The translations under genes and the position numbers were made by a program. The notes under the pieces are model-generated. The model did not search any database and was not told the DNA's origin. It saw only the letters and a program-made list of their open reading frames with translations. From contig NC_053048.1 of NCBI RefSeq assembly GCF_003473485.1, forward strand, positions 30,624,755 through 30,688,754: DNA of 64,000 nucleotides. The letters run 5' to 3'. Positions 11,301 to 22,561 of this stretch are shown piece by piece; position 1 is the stretch's first letter, and the number at the start of each line of letters is the position of its first letter. This stretch comes from Medicago truncatula. Taxonomy: Eukaryota; Streptophyta; Magnoliopsida; Fabales; Fabaceae.

Positions 11301-14300
11301 GTTTCAAAAATGCTCCCTTCAGTTCACATACTAAAATACATGGATAGAAATTGAGAAAAATAAAACAAGCAACACCCATTTTCCTGGACAAAGGCATGAC
11401 ACATAAATACAGCACAGACATTGAGCATATACCGATGATCTCTCTCTACCTTGTTTTTATTAGGGGTAAGACGCAACTAGACATAATGGTAAGAGGAAAT
11501 AATGAATAACGAATCCAATGTGAATCATGATTAGTGTTACATTACAAAAAATTGGATGAAAAATATCTGAATAATTTAAACTTTCATAATCATAAATCAT
11601 ATCAACTTAGCAATTATATGTCGGCATACCAAATACTTAGGGAGTTTTCCTCTAATCGGACATGGCATGTGGTAAATGAATAAGATATAAAATGAATAAG
11701 ATATAGTGTTTCCAGTTCAACAGACCTGATGCAATCGAGCTCTTTTTTGGAATATTTCATCTTCATGTGATCCAACAGCCTGAATAAAATGCTCCACCCT
11801 GCTCAGGTTTGGCTGAGAAAAGCAATGGAAAAAGAGATATTATGAACAAGCATAATTTAGATGAAAAACGGCACATATGTCAATCATCACCCTTGTTACT
11901 ATCAAGTAAGTACCTTACTACCATTTGTCAAATAACCACCCAATTTCGTAAATTCGTTCTTGTATATTGTCATCAGCGAGTTAATTGCACCCTATAAAAA
12001 TAAAAATTAAAGAAATTTCAGTCAAAATCCGCAAATTAATGCTTGTAAAATACAACACCAGTCACAAAACATGAATTGGAAATTAGATGCAAAATAGAAA
12101 AAGACAAAGACTATAAAGAACAAGAGATCTAGAATGCCGTACCTCACGAATCTCTAGGGTAGGCATATGTGGTAGGAAATCATTCCCAACAAAAAAGCAT
12201 ATGAAGATAAAATCATCCAATATGCATTCAAAATCAATCTCAAAAGGAGAATTAGGTATTCTCATCTCATACTCCAGATATTCCCTCAGAGTCCAAATGT
12301 TCAGAAACTACAAAAGAAATACGTAGAAGTGAGAATTAAATCCTGAATCGCAAACACGGTTTCATTGTGAAGTTCAAAATCTGTCTCAAACCCTGACCTG
12401 GAAGGGCAATTTAGCAACAATAGCATCTCCTTTTTCATCAAATTTCCCCATCTTCCTTTTTGCCTTTCCTTCACACTCCGCAGCCATATGACCCATCTGA
12501 CCACACAGGAAGCATTTGTCTTGTTGTCCAGGAGTAAACACAACCTGCAATAACAAACGATCATTCTTTTATAATGAACATTATGTAATTAATATGCATA
12601 TATTCAGAGACCAAAAGAAAATTTCAGTACGCACAAACCTCTCTAAGAATTGAAAAATGGATTTCATGGGTAGCCAGACCCAACATGATCAAATCAGCAT
12701 CCTGCCATAAGACACCAAAATGATATGAACAAGTTGATCAAGTCGATGATTGAATAATGCATAGAAAATATAGGAAGATACATACCAAACCATACATGCA
12801 ATGCCGTGTATTGGGATCATATCCTTCAAGATTTCTTTGAAGGCGAACGTAGGACATAATCTTATGCTCCCCTTCGCCGGGAACATTTGCATCAGAAAGA
12901 ATAACCTTCAGAAATATACATAAATCACAGTATTAAAAACCTGAGCTCCACTGAGACACACGTGCTGCAGCCATACAATAAAATTTAGATACAGTTGCAT
13001 GAACTTGTTGTTACCTTGATATTTTTCCAACCAGGATCATTGTTCAACCTAAGATGAATATAGTATTGAAGTGCAACTGACAGAACAGCCATGAATTCAG
13101 TTCCAGGTGTGATTACATTTGAATCGAAAATCTGTGACTCTTGTTTAGGAGGAAGCTTTCTGCCCTCCCTCTCAAATTCATCCCTTAACCTTGATTCTTC
13201 AGCAGCCTACACATTAGGTAACATTAAAAATTAAAGTCTGTAATAAACCAAATCCAAAGTATGAAAACACTGATTGGCATCACGAAATACATACTGCATC
13301 AGATCCGTCTTTAGCCGCCCTAAACCGCCTAGATCGTTGTTGGTTCATCTTAGCCCTTGGAGCAACACCATCTATGCAATTTAAAAACCATTCAGAAAGA
13401 AAGGAAAAAAAAAAATCAATCACCAAAAAACAATCCATAGGTTTGATTACAGTTTTTGCCCTAGTATTTTCACAATTTTACGCAATTGGTCCGCCTATTT
13501 TAAAATTTACACCCTCTGTCAAATATTTTGTCTAAAATATGGTTATATAGGTGTTTTAAGTGCCCGCCTGTCACAACTTTTTAAGTAAAAAATCAGTTTT
13601 TTAAAATAAATAATCACTTTTAAGAGTATTGCATCTGTTTGATATAAATCTTTTTTAAAAAATCACAATCTAAAAACAACTTCAAATGAGAAGCTGTTAA
13701 GAATAGCTTCTTAAAAAATAGATGTTAAGAGTAGCTTCTCATAAATAGATCTTAAGAGTAGTTTTTCTACTAGAGATCCTTTACTACTAAAGTCCTTTTA
13801 GTTAACTAAAGATAACAAATTGGTCCTCTAATAAGTTTTTCTGTACCAATTAGGAATCTAAAAAATATAAGTTATTTGAGGCCTTAAAGTTGAAATTAAA
13901 TTACTTGAAGACCTAACCTAAGTATTACTTAAATACCAACATGTTATAAATAATTAACTTATTTAGCCATAACATGTTGGTCAAATCCTCAAAAATACGA
14001 TAAAGGGACGAAAAACCAAATCCACAAAATTGTGAAAATAGTGACCAAAATTTGCAATTAAAAAGCAAAGAAAGAAAGAAAGAAAAAACACAAACCAATA
14101 GCCATAAAGAGCAGCTTCCTAGGCCTCACTATGACAAACAGCCTATCAATGTAAGCAAATATGGACTCAAACACTTGATCGAAAGAGGTAGGAGATGGCT
14201 GCAAGCAATCAAATAAATGGTTCAAGTAAGTTTTTACGTGTCCAATAATAGCAATAGTAATGATAATAATCGAAAGAAAAAGATTTTACCCTATTCTCGG

Positions 14301-14493
14301 GGTGGAAGCAAGGGTGAATGACGCCGTTCATGTCAAGGTAAAGGTTGTCGTATTCATTGTTGTTAGGGTTTTTCATACTTGTGTTGACAGGGATTTGAAT
14401 GCCATCGATAACCACAGGTTCTTCCTCCACGGCGTCCACAACCACCCTCGGATATTTCTCAGCCAGAAATCTGTAGAAGGCTGGGATTCCCAT
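8369..14493 (-). CDS. XRN2/3: 5'-3' exoribonuclease, XRN2/XRN3 type (23 exons)
   Basis: Exons, in transcript order: 14493-14290, 14198-14096, 13371-13295, 13206-13015, 12905-12786, 12701-12639, 12544-12398, 12307-12143, 11991-11914, 11812-11726, 11181-10924, 10812-10717, 10470-10375, 10298-10228, 10123-9995, 9905-9829, 9719-9679, 9596-9522, 9401-9244, 9076-8972, 8879-8804, 8708-8629, 8507-8369. All introns are GT-AG and the frame holds throughout, giving 878 residues. The N-terminus [15 protein letters not shown] and conserved acidic motifs NLYLDMNG (51-57), EGEHK (203-207), DADLIML (from 233) and GNDFLPH (343-349) form the Mg-dependent nuclease core. A CCHC knuckle (C264, C267, H272, C277) and the EEEP start mark the plant nuclear XRN2/XRN3 branch rather than XRN4. 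These enzymes degrade uncapped RNA and act in rRNA processing, termination and silencing control. The tail ends soon after [10 protein letters not shown], shorter than my recollection of ~1,010-1,020 residues in Arabidopsis XRN2/XRN3. Confidence 0.93.
13440..14062. mobile_element. Probable TIR element in intron 2 of the exoribonuclease gene
   Basis: The ends of this intronic stretch are diverged inverted repeats sharing attttcacaatttt (about 13466 and, inverted, 14027-14040). The interior is non-coding and AT-rich. No target duplication was found, so the limits are approximate. Confidence 0.4.
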
Positions 14494-14582
14494 CTTCCAA
14501 TCGCACGCTATTCAAAAAACGAACACGAGACTTTTTGCGGATATTAGCGGGAGTATTTTAGTGCTTTGTTATGAATCATCAA

Positions 14583-14594
14583 GTATATATATGA
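14583..14594 (-). promoter_or_regulatory. Possible TATA box of the exoribonuclease gene
   Basis: On the minus strand this reads catatatatact, about 90 bp upstream of the ATG at 14493. A start near 14555 would give a leader of ~60 bp. Confidence 0.4.
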
Positions 14595-15650
14595 GTTTGA
14601 AGTAGGGTTAACAAAAAACATAAGAATTTAGATTATATATATTTTTTGTTAAACAATAATATTTTTCCATAATAAAGATTTTTGTTGATGTCATTAAAAA
14701 ACAAAAGAATTTAGATTATATATATTTTTTGTTATATTGCTGGTGTCATTGAAATAGATAACCATGATTATTTTGGTTTGTTATAACTTGAAAGCAACAA
14801 ACATTTATATTTTTAGTTTTAATCAAAATCAAAATGTCATACAAAAAACGCCGTTCATAATTTTCAAACATTATCACAATAAAAAGAGCGGAAAAACGGA
14901 GACGTGAGTGCCCATCTTCTTTCGGGTGCCTCGCGTCCCATGTGGTCCGCCTCGGCGCTTCAATGCGTTTTCTGTGTTGTTTTGCCTTGTTTTCTATGTT
15001 GTTGAGGTGTTTTCTTCAATGTAAGATATTTTGGAACTTGGGAACAGAATTCCTCCCTTTATAAAGTCTTTTGAGGCCTCTTGAAGTCTACATAAATCTT
15101 CGGATGTCTTTCTTTGCCTTATTTGTTTGATTTCTTTCTAAATTACTTCAAGAATACCCTAAAACTGTTATGTTTCGGAAAGAATAGAATTACAGACTAA
15201 AATATAAAAAATATTACAAATGTCCTGAAATCATAGGCAATTGATATAATACTCCTCTGTTTTGCTGGTAAAACATACTAAAATTGACTGAAAAACATGT
15301 TAAGAATAATGTAAGATGACATGTCATCAATTATGTCATGAATGAAAGATCTCAATGGAATGAGATGGAATCAAAATGAAGTCAACATTGACTTCCTTTT
15401 GCATATAATATAGTGCTATATGTGATAATGTAATGATGAGGATCATGGGTTAAAATCTATTAAAGATTATAGATAAAGAAAATATATACAAATGAAAAGA
15501 GACAATTACAATGAAATCAAACTCGCTTCATAAAAAAAAAAAAAAAAAAAAATTGAACTTGTAGTCTGCACACTAGAAGGTGTGAAGTTAAATATATATA
15601 TATGATTTTTCGTGCGAAAAGGGAACAAGAATGGTAAAATACATACATAT

Positions 15651-15660
<10 letters not shown>
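14595..15660. other. Gene-free AT-rich intergenic DNA
   Basis: I see no coding sequence. A short direct repeat (agaatttagattatatatat near 14623 and 14704) and a poly(A) run near 15531-15551 are the only structures. Confidence 0.45.

Positions 15661-15702
<42 letters not shown>
15661..15702. repeat. (AT)n microsatellite, about 21 units
   Basis: This is an uninterrupted AT run preceded by catacatatata-type imperfect repeats from about 15640. Confidence 0.95.
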
Positions 15703-15706
<4 letters not shown>

Positions 15707-15719
15707 GCTCCAAGAGTAA

Positions 15720-17508
15720 GTTTTTTTTTTTTTTATGAAGAATAAAAAACGGAATATATTAACTAAGGCGATGATACCTCCCTAGCACAAGGTATACCAA
15801 GGAAGCCATCCCAAGAAACAATCAGTCAAGTATAATAATTACAAAAACACGGTCAGCCGATACCTAAACAAATCAAAGGGTCCGACTACCATCTATAAGA
15901 ACCGTACATGAAAGTGACATTATTAATCTTCAGCCATCAAAATGAGTGGTATTTAACTCTATCTAAAAGTTGCATAATGGGGGTTTGGATGTTATTAAAA
16001 ATCATGTTATTACGCTCATTCCAAACTTGCCAAACACACAAAAGCCATAAAAGCCGTAGAAACGATCGACGCTTCTTCGAGTGACCTGTACAATGAATAA
16101 ACTGAAAAAAGTGATCACTAATATTATTGGGGTCGACTCCTGTGATGCCAATACAAGGACCCGAAAACATCAAAATGAAGGAACAAATGAACCGCTGATT
16201 CGTCGGCGTCGCACCCTACCACACATCTCGCAGCCTCATGGTGAATAATCTCGCGCCAAAAAAGATTGGTCTTTGTCGGCAACCTATCTTGCAACAGTCT
16301 CCACACGAAGATTGAGATCTTTAGAGGTACCTGTTTGTGCCATAATAGATCCAACATGCCATTACCAACGGGATGTGTCTACATAGTCAGAATCTGATAA
16401 ACACCACGCACAGTGTAACCATCGACAATGTCAGGATCCCACTGCTTCATGTCATAAATATCAGGCTGCACAATAAAACCATTAATAAAATTCCTACACT
16501 CCGCTAACATCTCTTCCTCCCACACCCACAGTCTTCTCCTCCACCTCCACGCCACTCCCCCTTCCTCCCAACCAAGGGTGTGCATCTCAGCCACCGTACT
16601 CAATTTATTTGACGCCAAATCAAATAAACGAGTAAAGCGTTTGCACAAAGGAACCTCTCCTAACCACCTGTCATGCCAAAATAAAGTATTTGATCCATCC
16701 CCTACCCTTCTCGACACCCTATCTGTAAACCATCCCCCATCTACTTCTCCTACCCCATCCCTAATCTTCGCTATCTCCCTCCACCAAGAAGAAACACTCC
16801 GCCCCCCAACCTCCAACCTCCTGCCTCCTCACCGTACCTCGCCGCCAAAACCCTATACCAGAACTCACCTCTGTCTACCAGCATCCTCCAACACCATTTT
16901 CCTAACAAAGCTATATTAAACTCCCTCAACTGTCTGACCCCCAACCCTCCAAACTCATTTCAAGAACAAACTGTGCTCCAAGCGATCCGGCAGAGAGGTC
17001 AGGACAGACTTGAGAAGAATCAATCGGCCCCCAAAAGATAGAAACCAGCTTTGCCATCTCGACAATCTAGACTTGATAGTATTCAAAACCGGATCCCAGA
17101 ACAATAACATCTGAGGATCTCCTCCAATCGGATGGCCCAGATACACAAACGGAACCTTACCCACCTTAAAATTCAAAATAGAAGCCGCCTTATTCAACCA
17201 AGATTCCGCAATATTAATACCAACCAGAAGGCTTTTATGGAAGTTTACTTTCAAACCAGACATACCCGCAAACAAAGACAAAATTGCACGCAAAGCCCGT
17301 ACATTTGCCCAACTCTGTTCACCTGATAACAATGTATCATCCGCAAACTGAAGATGGGACACCACCACTTGATTGGAAATTCCAACCCCGAAGCCTAACA
17401 ACTTATTTTCAGACAATGACTTCTTCATAACGCATAATCCCTCAGTTGCTAACAAGAAAAGGAAAGGAGAAAGAGGGTCCCCTTCACGCAATCCAAACCG
17501 AAAAAATT
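15720..17508 (-). mobile_element. LINE 3' fragment, copy 2 (with 3' tail)
   Basis: This is the same LINE as at 3698-5284, here with about 200 bp more 3' sequence ending in a T-run at 15720-15734, i.e. a poly(A) tail on the minus strand. Coding remnants are the RT palm with FADD (17491-16955), a connection segment with HDRWLGEVPL (16816-16379) and a zf-RVT-like segment (16357-16124). The frame passes straight through the site that is TGA in copy 1. The shared frameshift and internal deletion show that the element was dead before it was duplicated. The 5' truncation is near 17508. Confidence 0.85.
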
Positions 17509-18311
17509 TGTATCAGATTGGCATTGATTTTAAAACTAAACCAATTAGATGAACAAATAATAAAATCGAAGAAATAGGATCAGTTGATTTTTCCTCCAAA
17601 AATCGAACCATTCCAATCCGCGAATACCCCCAAATTGGAGATTACAGGGTCTAAAATTATTATACAAACTTAAATTATAAATGGTTTTTTTTAAAGTATC
17701 ATTTTAGAATAACACACTCACATTAATAAACAACAATTTTTGAGTTTTTACTTTATATTATTCCCTCATTTTAATCCAATGAATTTTTTTTTCCACACAA
17801 TCTTTGTTTTCAACAATTTTGATGTGTTATTTTCGTCAATAACAAACAATTTCCAGTTACTCTTCCTCTCTCAGGAAAACCTTTGTTGTTCGTAGAATTT
17901 TAACTATTTAAGAAACCATTATTATAAGTAACCATTTTGAGATCATAGGAAATTTCTTGGGTTGCCTGGTATTCGGCAAAGAGATTAGTTGTTACACAAA
18001 TATTTACACATTTGTCGTGTTTGATTATAAATTTCTAACTTTTTATCCCTTAGTTCAATCCAGTTAAATTATTTTCTTACACCCTAGTTCAAATCTGTTG
18101 AATTATCCAACCTACAATAAAAAATTTAGGGTAATTTTGTAAAGAAAGACAACCCTAAAAAAGCAAAAGAGATTATTTTCTTTATACATAGTATAGAAGT
18201 ATAGATTTCTTAAAAAAAAAAAAAAAAAAAGTATAGAAGTATAGATATAATGAAATTAACAATATATATCTATTAAATTTAATTTTTATAATAATGTATG
18301 TTTTACGGGGG
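17509..18311. other. AT-rich spacer inside duplication copy 2
   Basis: This is the counterpart of 5285-6095. It has no coding sequence or distinct element. Confidence 0.4.
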
Positions 18312-19151
18312 ATATATGAGATAGGATCCATGTCAACGGATTCGATGACTCCAAATCCTAAACGTTCATTTCATTTAATCTAAAGGTCAATAATTATTCA
18401 TCAAAATCTTAATGTGGATATTAAGTATTTCATGTTTCCTTTACTAAAAATCCTCTTGTTTCCTAAATGGGACTTGTCTTCTTCTCAATGATACATTTTG
18501 TACAACATCATATTATCTTACAAAAGAATTGGTTCATGGTTATTTAATTGTTTTATGTTTATCTGTGACATGAATCAAGCATTAGTTGGCATTTAAATTT
18601 TTTAAACATAAACCTTGAATCTGCGTTTGACACATCGTATGCCACAATTTAGTAACCTAACTAAAGAATCGATTCATGGTTGTTTAATTGTTTTATGTTT
18701 ATCCACATGAATCAAGCATTAGTTAGCATTTAAATTTTTTCAACATAAACCTTAAATCTAAGTTTGACAAATCGTATGCCACAATTTGGGAACCTAACTA
18801 TTTCAATGATAATATTTTCTAGTTCTACAAACTAAAATTTCAAGAATCATGAATTTTTTACCTCCAACAATGGCAAATGATGGAAACATCATGGATGATA
18901 AATGGAAGAAACGAAAAGAAAAAAAAAAACAATAAAAGGTTGGAAACATGAGATTTTAGGGAAGAATGTGAATGAGATTGATGAGAGATAATATAATAAA
19001 TAGTCTTAAAAGTGAGATATAAAATATTGAATGCCCACATTAAGATTTTGCTAAATAATTATTGACCTTTAGATTAAAAGAAATGAACGTTTAAGATTTG
19101 GTGTCAACGAATTCGTTGACACCTGGTGTCAATGGATCCTATCTCATATAT
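18312..19151. mobile_element. Inverted-repeat element E1, copy 2
   Basis: The inverted arms match those of 6096-6934. The right arm carries the perfect 24-bp palindrome at 19100-19123, with core gtcaacgaattcgttgac. Confidence 0.65.
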
Positions 19152-19645
19152 AGTCAGGATCCGTTGACACCAGGTGTTAACAGATTCGTTGACACCAAAT
19201 TTTATCAGTTGATTTTATTTGATCTAAAGGTTAATATTTGTTCACTTAAGACTATCATGTCTCATATCCTATTGTGATCTTCATTTCCTAATTGTTTCTC
19301 TCTCTTCTCAAAATCAGGGGATACTTCGTTGCCATTTTCCTGAATATTTGAAGTTGCAACTGGCATGATCTGTGTCATATTAATTTTTAAATTGTTTTTG
19401 GTTCTATCTTTTTTTAATTTGTGTATTTTTGAGAAGCCCCGTATCAATTTAACTTTTCTAGCTAAAGTAATTAATAAAAATTGCAACATATGCATTCTGA
19501 ATTCTCAAATAAACTGTGTGAATCAATATGGGTTTTGATCACAAGAAAATTATTCATATAACAGAGCCAGCCAGTAGAGTTTGTTGGTACGTTCAACCTC
19601 ATATTCTTCTTATTAATATGGTTTTGCAATTCTGGAACACATTTG

Positions 19646-19676
<31 letters not shown>

Positions 19677-20042
19677 GCATATTTTAAATAAAAAATGAGT
19701 TGTTAGTCTTTTTTTTTTGTTGACCAAAATGAGTTGTTAGTTTTAGATCCTTGTTATGAAAAACGAATAGAAAGGTTAGCAATGACATCGGCAGTAGAAC
19801 AAAAGGGAAAATAAGTAATTTTGTTTTGAAAAATGTTTGCTGCACATTCAAAACAAAATTATTTAATGGAATTGAAATCACGAGTAACTAGAGAGAGAAA
19901 CCTGTAGAACAAATTAGGAAATGAAAATCACAAGAGGATATGGTATATGATAGTCTTAAGTCAACAAATATTAGCTTTTGGATCAAATAAAATCAACGGA
20001 TAAAATTTGGTGTCAGGTGCCAACGGATCCTGACTCATATAT
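19148..20042. mobile_element. Inverted-repeat element E2, copy 2
   Basis: This is the counterpart of 6931-7859. Its right arm has lost 18 bp from the palindromic box near 20010, leaving ggtgtcaggtgcc where copy 1 has the intact palindrome. Confidence 0.65.
19645..19675. repeat. (GAA)n microsatellite, about 10 units
   Basis: This is the shorter allele-like counterpart of the run at 7428-7473. Confidence 0.95.
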
Positions 20043-20747
20043 GTCAACGGATTCGTTGACACCAAATCTCAACCATTAAAATTAAATTTATTTTATACAC
20101 CTTAGTGCCTCTTGTATTTTTTTTTTCTCATCCTTTCTCTCACCGTAACCATTATTTTACAGATTGGAAATTTCTATGAGCAATAACCTCCTTGTTCTCA
20201 TTCTTTCTCCAATCGATTGGATATTAATTTTATGGGTATCAATTTTATCCTTTTAAAATCATTAATTTATAGATTGGATATCAATTTTATCAATAACCTC
20301 TTGTTCTCCGATCGATATGGAAAATCTCTATGAGCAATTTTATGGAAACGTGATTTTGAAATTCGTCAGTGTTCTTCTGAATATGGAGAATCATAAAATT
20401 GAAAAACCATGGAAGAGGATGACAGTAAAACAGAAGCTTTCCTAGATTCACAACATGGCTTCATTGCAACCTCATTCATCCCGTGATGAATTTACATAGC
20501 TATAATCCTGATACACGATGCACTTTTTTTTTGGCATAGATCTAAAACTGAATTTACAAAGGACAACGCATGCTATGGCTACTTTGTTTCCCTTGTTTCT
20601 CATAAGTCATAACACACTCAACGGCAGAACGTTAGGTAGAGGAAAAACTCAAGCTAGTTCAATACACCAACAATCTGTGCCTTTTGATTAAATAGATAGA
20701 CGGTTGAGATTTAGTGTCAACGAATCCGACGGATCCTATCTCAAATA
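20036..20747. mobile_element. Inverted-repeat element E3, complete
   Basis: The left arm starts catatatgtcaacggattc and reads accaaatctcaacc. The right arm near 20700-20747 reads the inverse (ggttgagatttagtgtcaacg, then ggatcctatctca). The interior is non-coding. Only the left ~200 bp of this element exists in copy 1. Confidence 0.6.
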
Positions 20748-21590
20748 AGAGGTGTTTTATTGTGAGAGATGAGAGGATTAAACCATAACCTTTGGATCAA
20801 TTTTAACGGTTCAAATTTTTAAATGGTATCTCCTTTCTCAGTATATGCAATTATTCTTTCTCTTTCTTCTCCCCATTCCAAATTCTGATTTTTCCTTCAC
20901 ATCTCAACAATTTGATTATTAAAAACGTATAGTTAAAGATTCAATTCAACAATATATAAAAGTTTTGTTGAATTTTATTTTGGATTTAAAGTGAGAACCA
21001 ATTCCAGTTCATTCGCCCCTCCATCTCTTTTCCTATTTTCTATTGTTACACTTCTCCCTTTCTTCTTCTTCACATTACAACTCAAAACAGAGGCTATTTC
21101 TCCATAAAAGTAAAAGTTAGGAAACACTTGTATTCGGTACCTTTACTAAGCTGTGTCTTTGCACTTGTATTAGACACCACAAGTTTTTTTTTTTGTTTTT
21201 GTGAAACACTTGTATTCGGTACCTTTATACATTTGGAACCCAGTTTACCTTTAATGAAAATAATGTAAAAGGTGAATTAATGTAGCTGACTAAAGCTAAA
21301 AATAAAAATCAATAAGTTAATACCATATGTTCTTGAATTTGTGAAGCACTAGAGCCACCATGTTTCTTTCTGTTTGTTAGCAGATTGACCTCTACGCAAC
21401 CTTTCCACTGTTTTTCCCTTTTTGCCTTCTTTTTCCACCGTTTTGTACCCTTTTTGCCTTCTTTTTTCTTAAATCCCTTTACTTGCAATGAACCATCATT
21501 ACTACTTTCTATCTTTTTAACTTTGCTAAATATCTCATTCATTTGAGCTTATATATTTATTTAATGTCATTACAGATTGATCCATTGCAG
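20748..21590. other. Intergenic DNA with one lysine-rich open frame
   Basis: The only notable open frame is 21542-21309 on the minus strand: 77 codons, very rich in Lys (KKKEGKKGTKRWKKKAKREK). It arises from a ctttttgcc/ttctttttccacc low-complexity tract, so I do not call it a gene. The segment cacttgtattcggtaccttta occurs twice (near 21127 and 21209). Confidence 0.35.
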
Positions 21591-21986
21591 ATACTTTGCA
21601 CGTGGAGACGGCCTGTGTCCTCACAGACACCGTTGTTTCTATAGGGTACACACACCTTATCTCTTGCTTTTTAATTTAGTTATTTTCTATATTTAAGAGA
21701 ATTAAAGCATTGCATGTTTTTTTGTTCAGCATGAGGTGTTTCCTCACTCTTACAGATGGCGTTACGGCACGTCACCACCACCACCACCACCACCAGCAGC
21801 TCAATCTTCAGACACTGAGATTGAGAGTATGCTCAATTTCTCTCTCCACTCATCTATTTTCAATTCTTTTAAAATTTTAATACATATTTTCATTGCTTTC
21901 TCTCTCTTTTTCTCTTCACTCATATAGGGATTCTTGGAGCTGACGACTACGATTTCTCGGATGATTCTCATCCAGATTCTATATGA
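21591..21986 (+). pseudogene. 5'-truncated CCCH zinc-finger gene fragment, makorin-like
   Basis: Three exons join in frame: 21591-21645, 21730-21826 and 21928-21986 (TGA). Acceptors are ttgcag, gttcag and atatag; donors are gggtac and agtatg. The first exon reads YFARGDGLCPHRHRCFYRH into the second, which fits the end of a CCCH finger (C-x5-C-x3-H); its first Cys would lie in a missing upstream exon. A Pro-rich run and an acidic C-terminus (DDYDFSDDSHPDS) follow. Makorin-type E3 ubiquitin ligases carry a C-terminal CCCH finger with a similar YF-G-G-CP-CFYKH pattern, so I favour that family, but the RING domain is absent. I found no upstream exon between 20748 and 21590. It is probably a captured or deleted gene end rather than a working gene. 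Confidence 0.5.
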
Positions 21987-22561
21987 TACAGTCATCTTGG
22001 ATCTCTCTTCGTACTATTGTTTTTTAGAAACACTGTATAGTTGATTTTTGACATGTTTCACTGTTGTTTTTTTTAGTAGAACTGATTTTGACTCAATCTT
22101 CTCAACACTCCTACACCGTCATTCCCAATCACACAACCATTCTAATTAGACAATTCCAGAATAAACCCAATATTTCTAACAGCATTCTTAAATTCACTAT
22201 TAATGATTACGAATTCAAAAGCTTAAAATTAAATGTACCTTAAATCAAAACCAAATCAAGCTCCTGTGAACTGAACTAACACAAACTTGAAAACAGCACA
22301 AAGAGCAACATCAGCAGCAACAAAACAATCCAACACCATTTACAGAATAATAAGCGACCCAGGAAGTGTTTCATGAAAAGCTTTGATCTTTGGAAGCAGG
22401 ATAATGTTGGAATTGTTGTTGTAATAACTATACTCAGATTTACGCTTTTTTTATCCTGACCGTTCATCTGATATCGAACGGTTATAGATGAAAACGATAA
22501 TTTCGATCCCATGTTTGATGAAACCACTCTAATAAAGTCCACTCTCATTGACTATACATCC
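21987..22561. other. Gene-free stretch after the zinc-finger fragment
   Basis: This may include the fragment's old 3' UTR. The minus-strand open frame at 22548-22276 has no recognisable domain and I do not call it. Confidence 0.35.

Larger units (their letters stand above)
15920..20236. repeat. Segmental duplication, copy 2 (probable source)
   Basis: This is the direct repeat of 3698-8053. Sequence beyond both edges continues the elements that copy 1 truncates: the LINE 3' tail to the left (15720-15919) and the rest of element E3 to the right (20237-20747). The differences from copy 1 include GAA repeat length, an 18-bp loss at a palindrome near 20010 and a few small indels. Confidence 0.9.

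Noticed and set aside
21309..21542. 77-codon lysine-rich minus-strand frame
   Set aside because: It derives from a low-complexity ctttttgcc tract with no recognisable domain, splice context or promoter.
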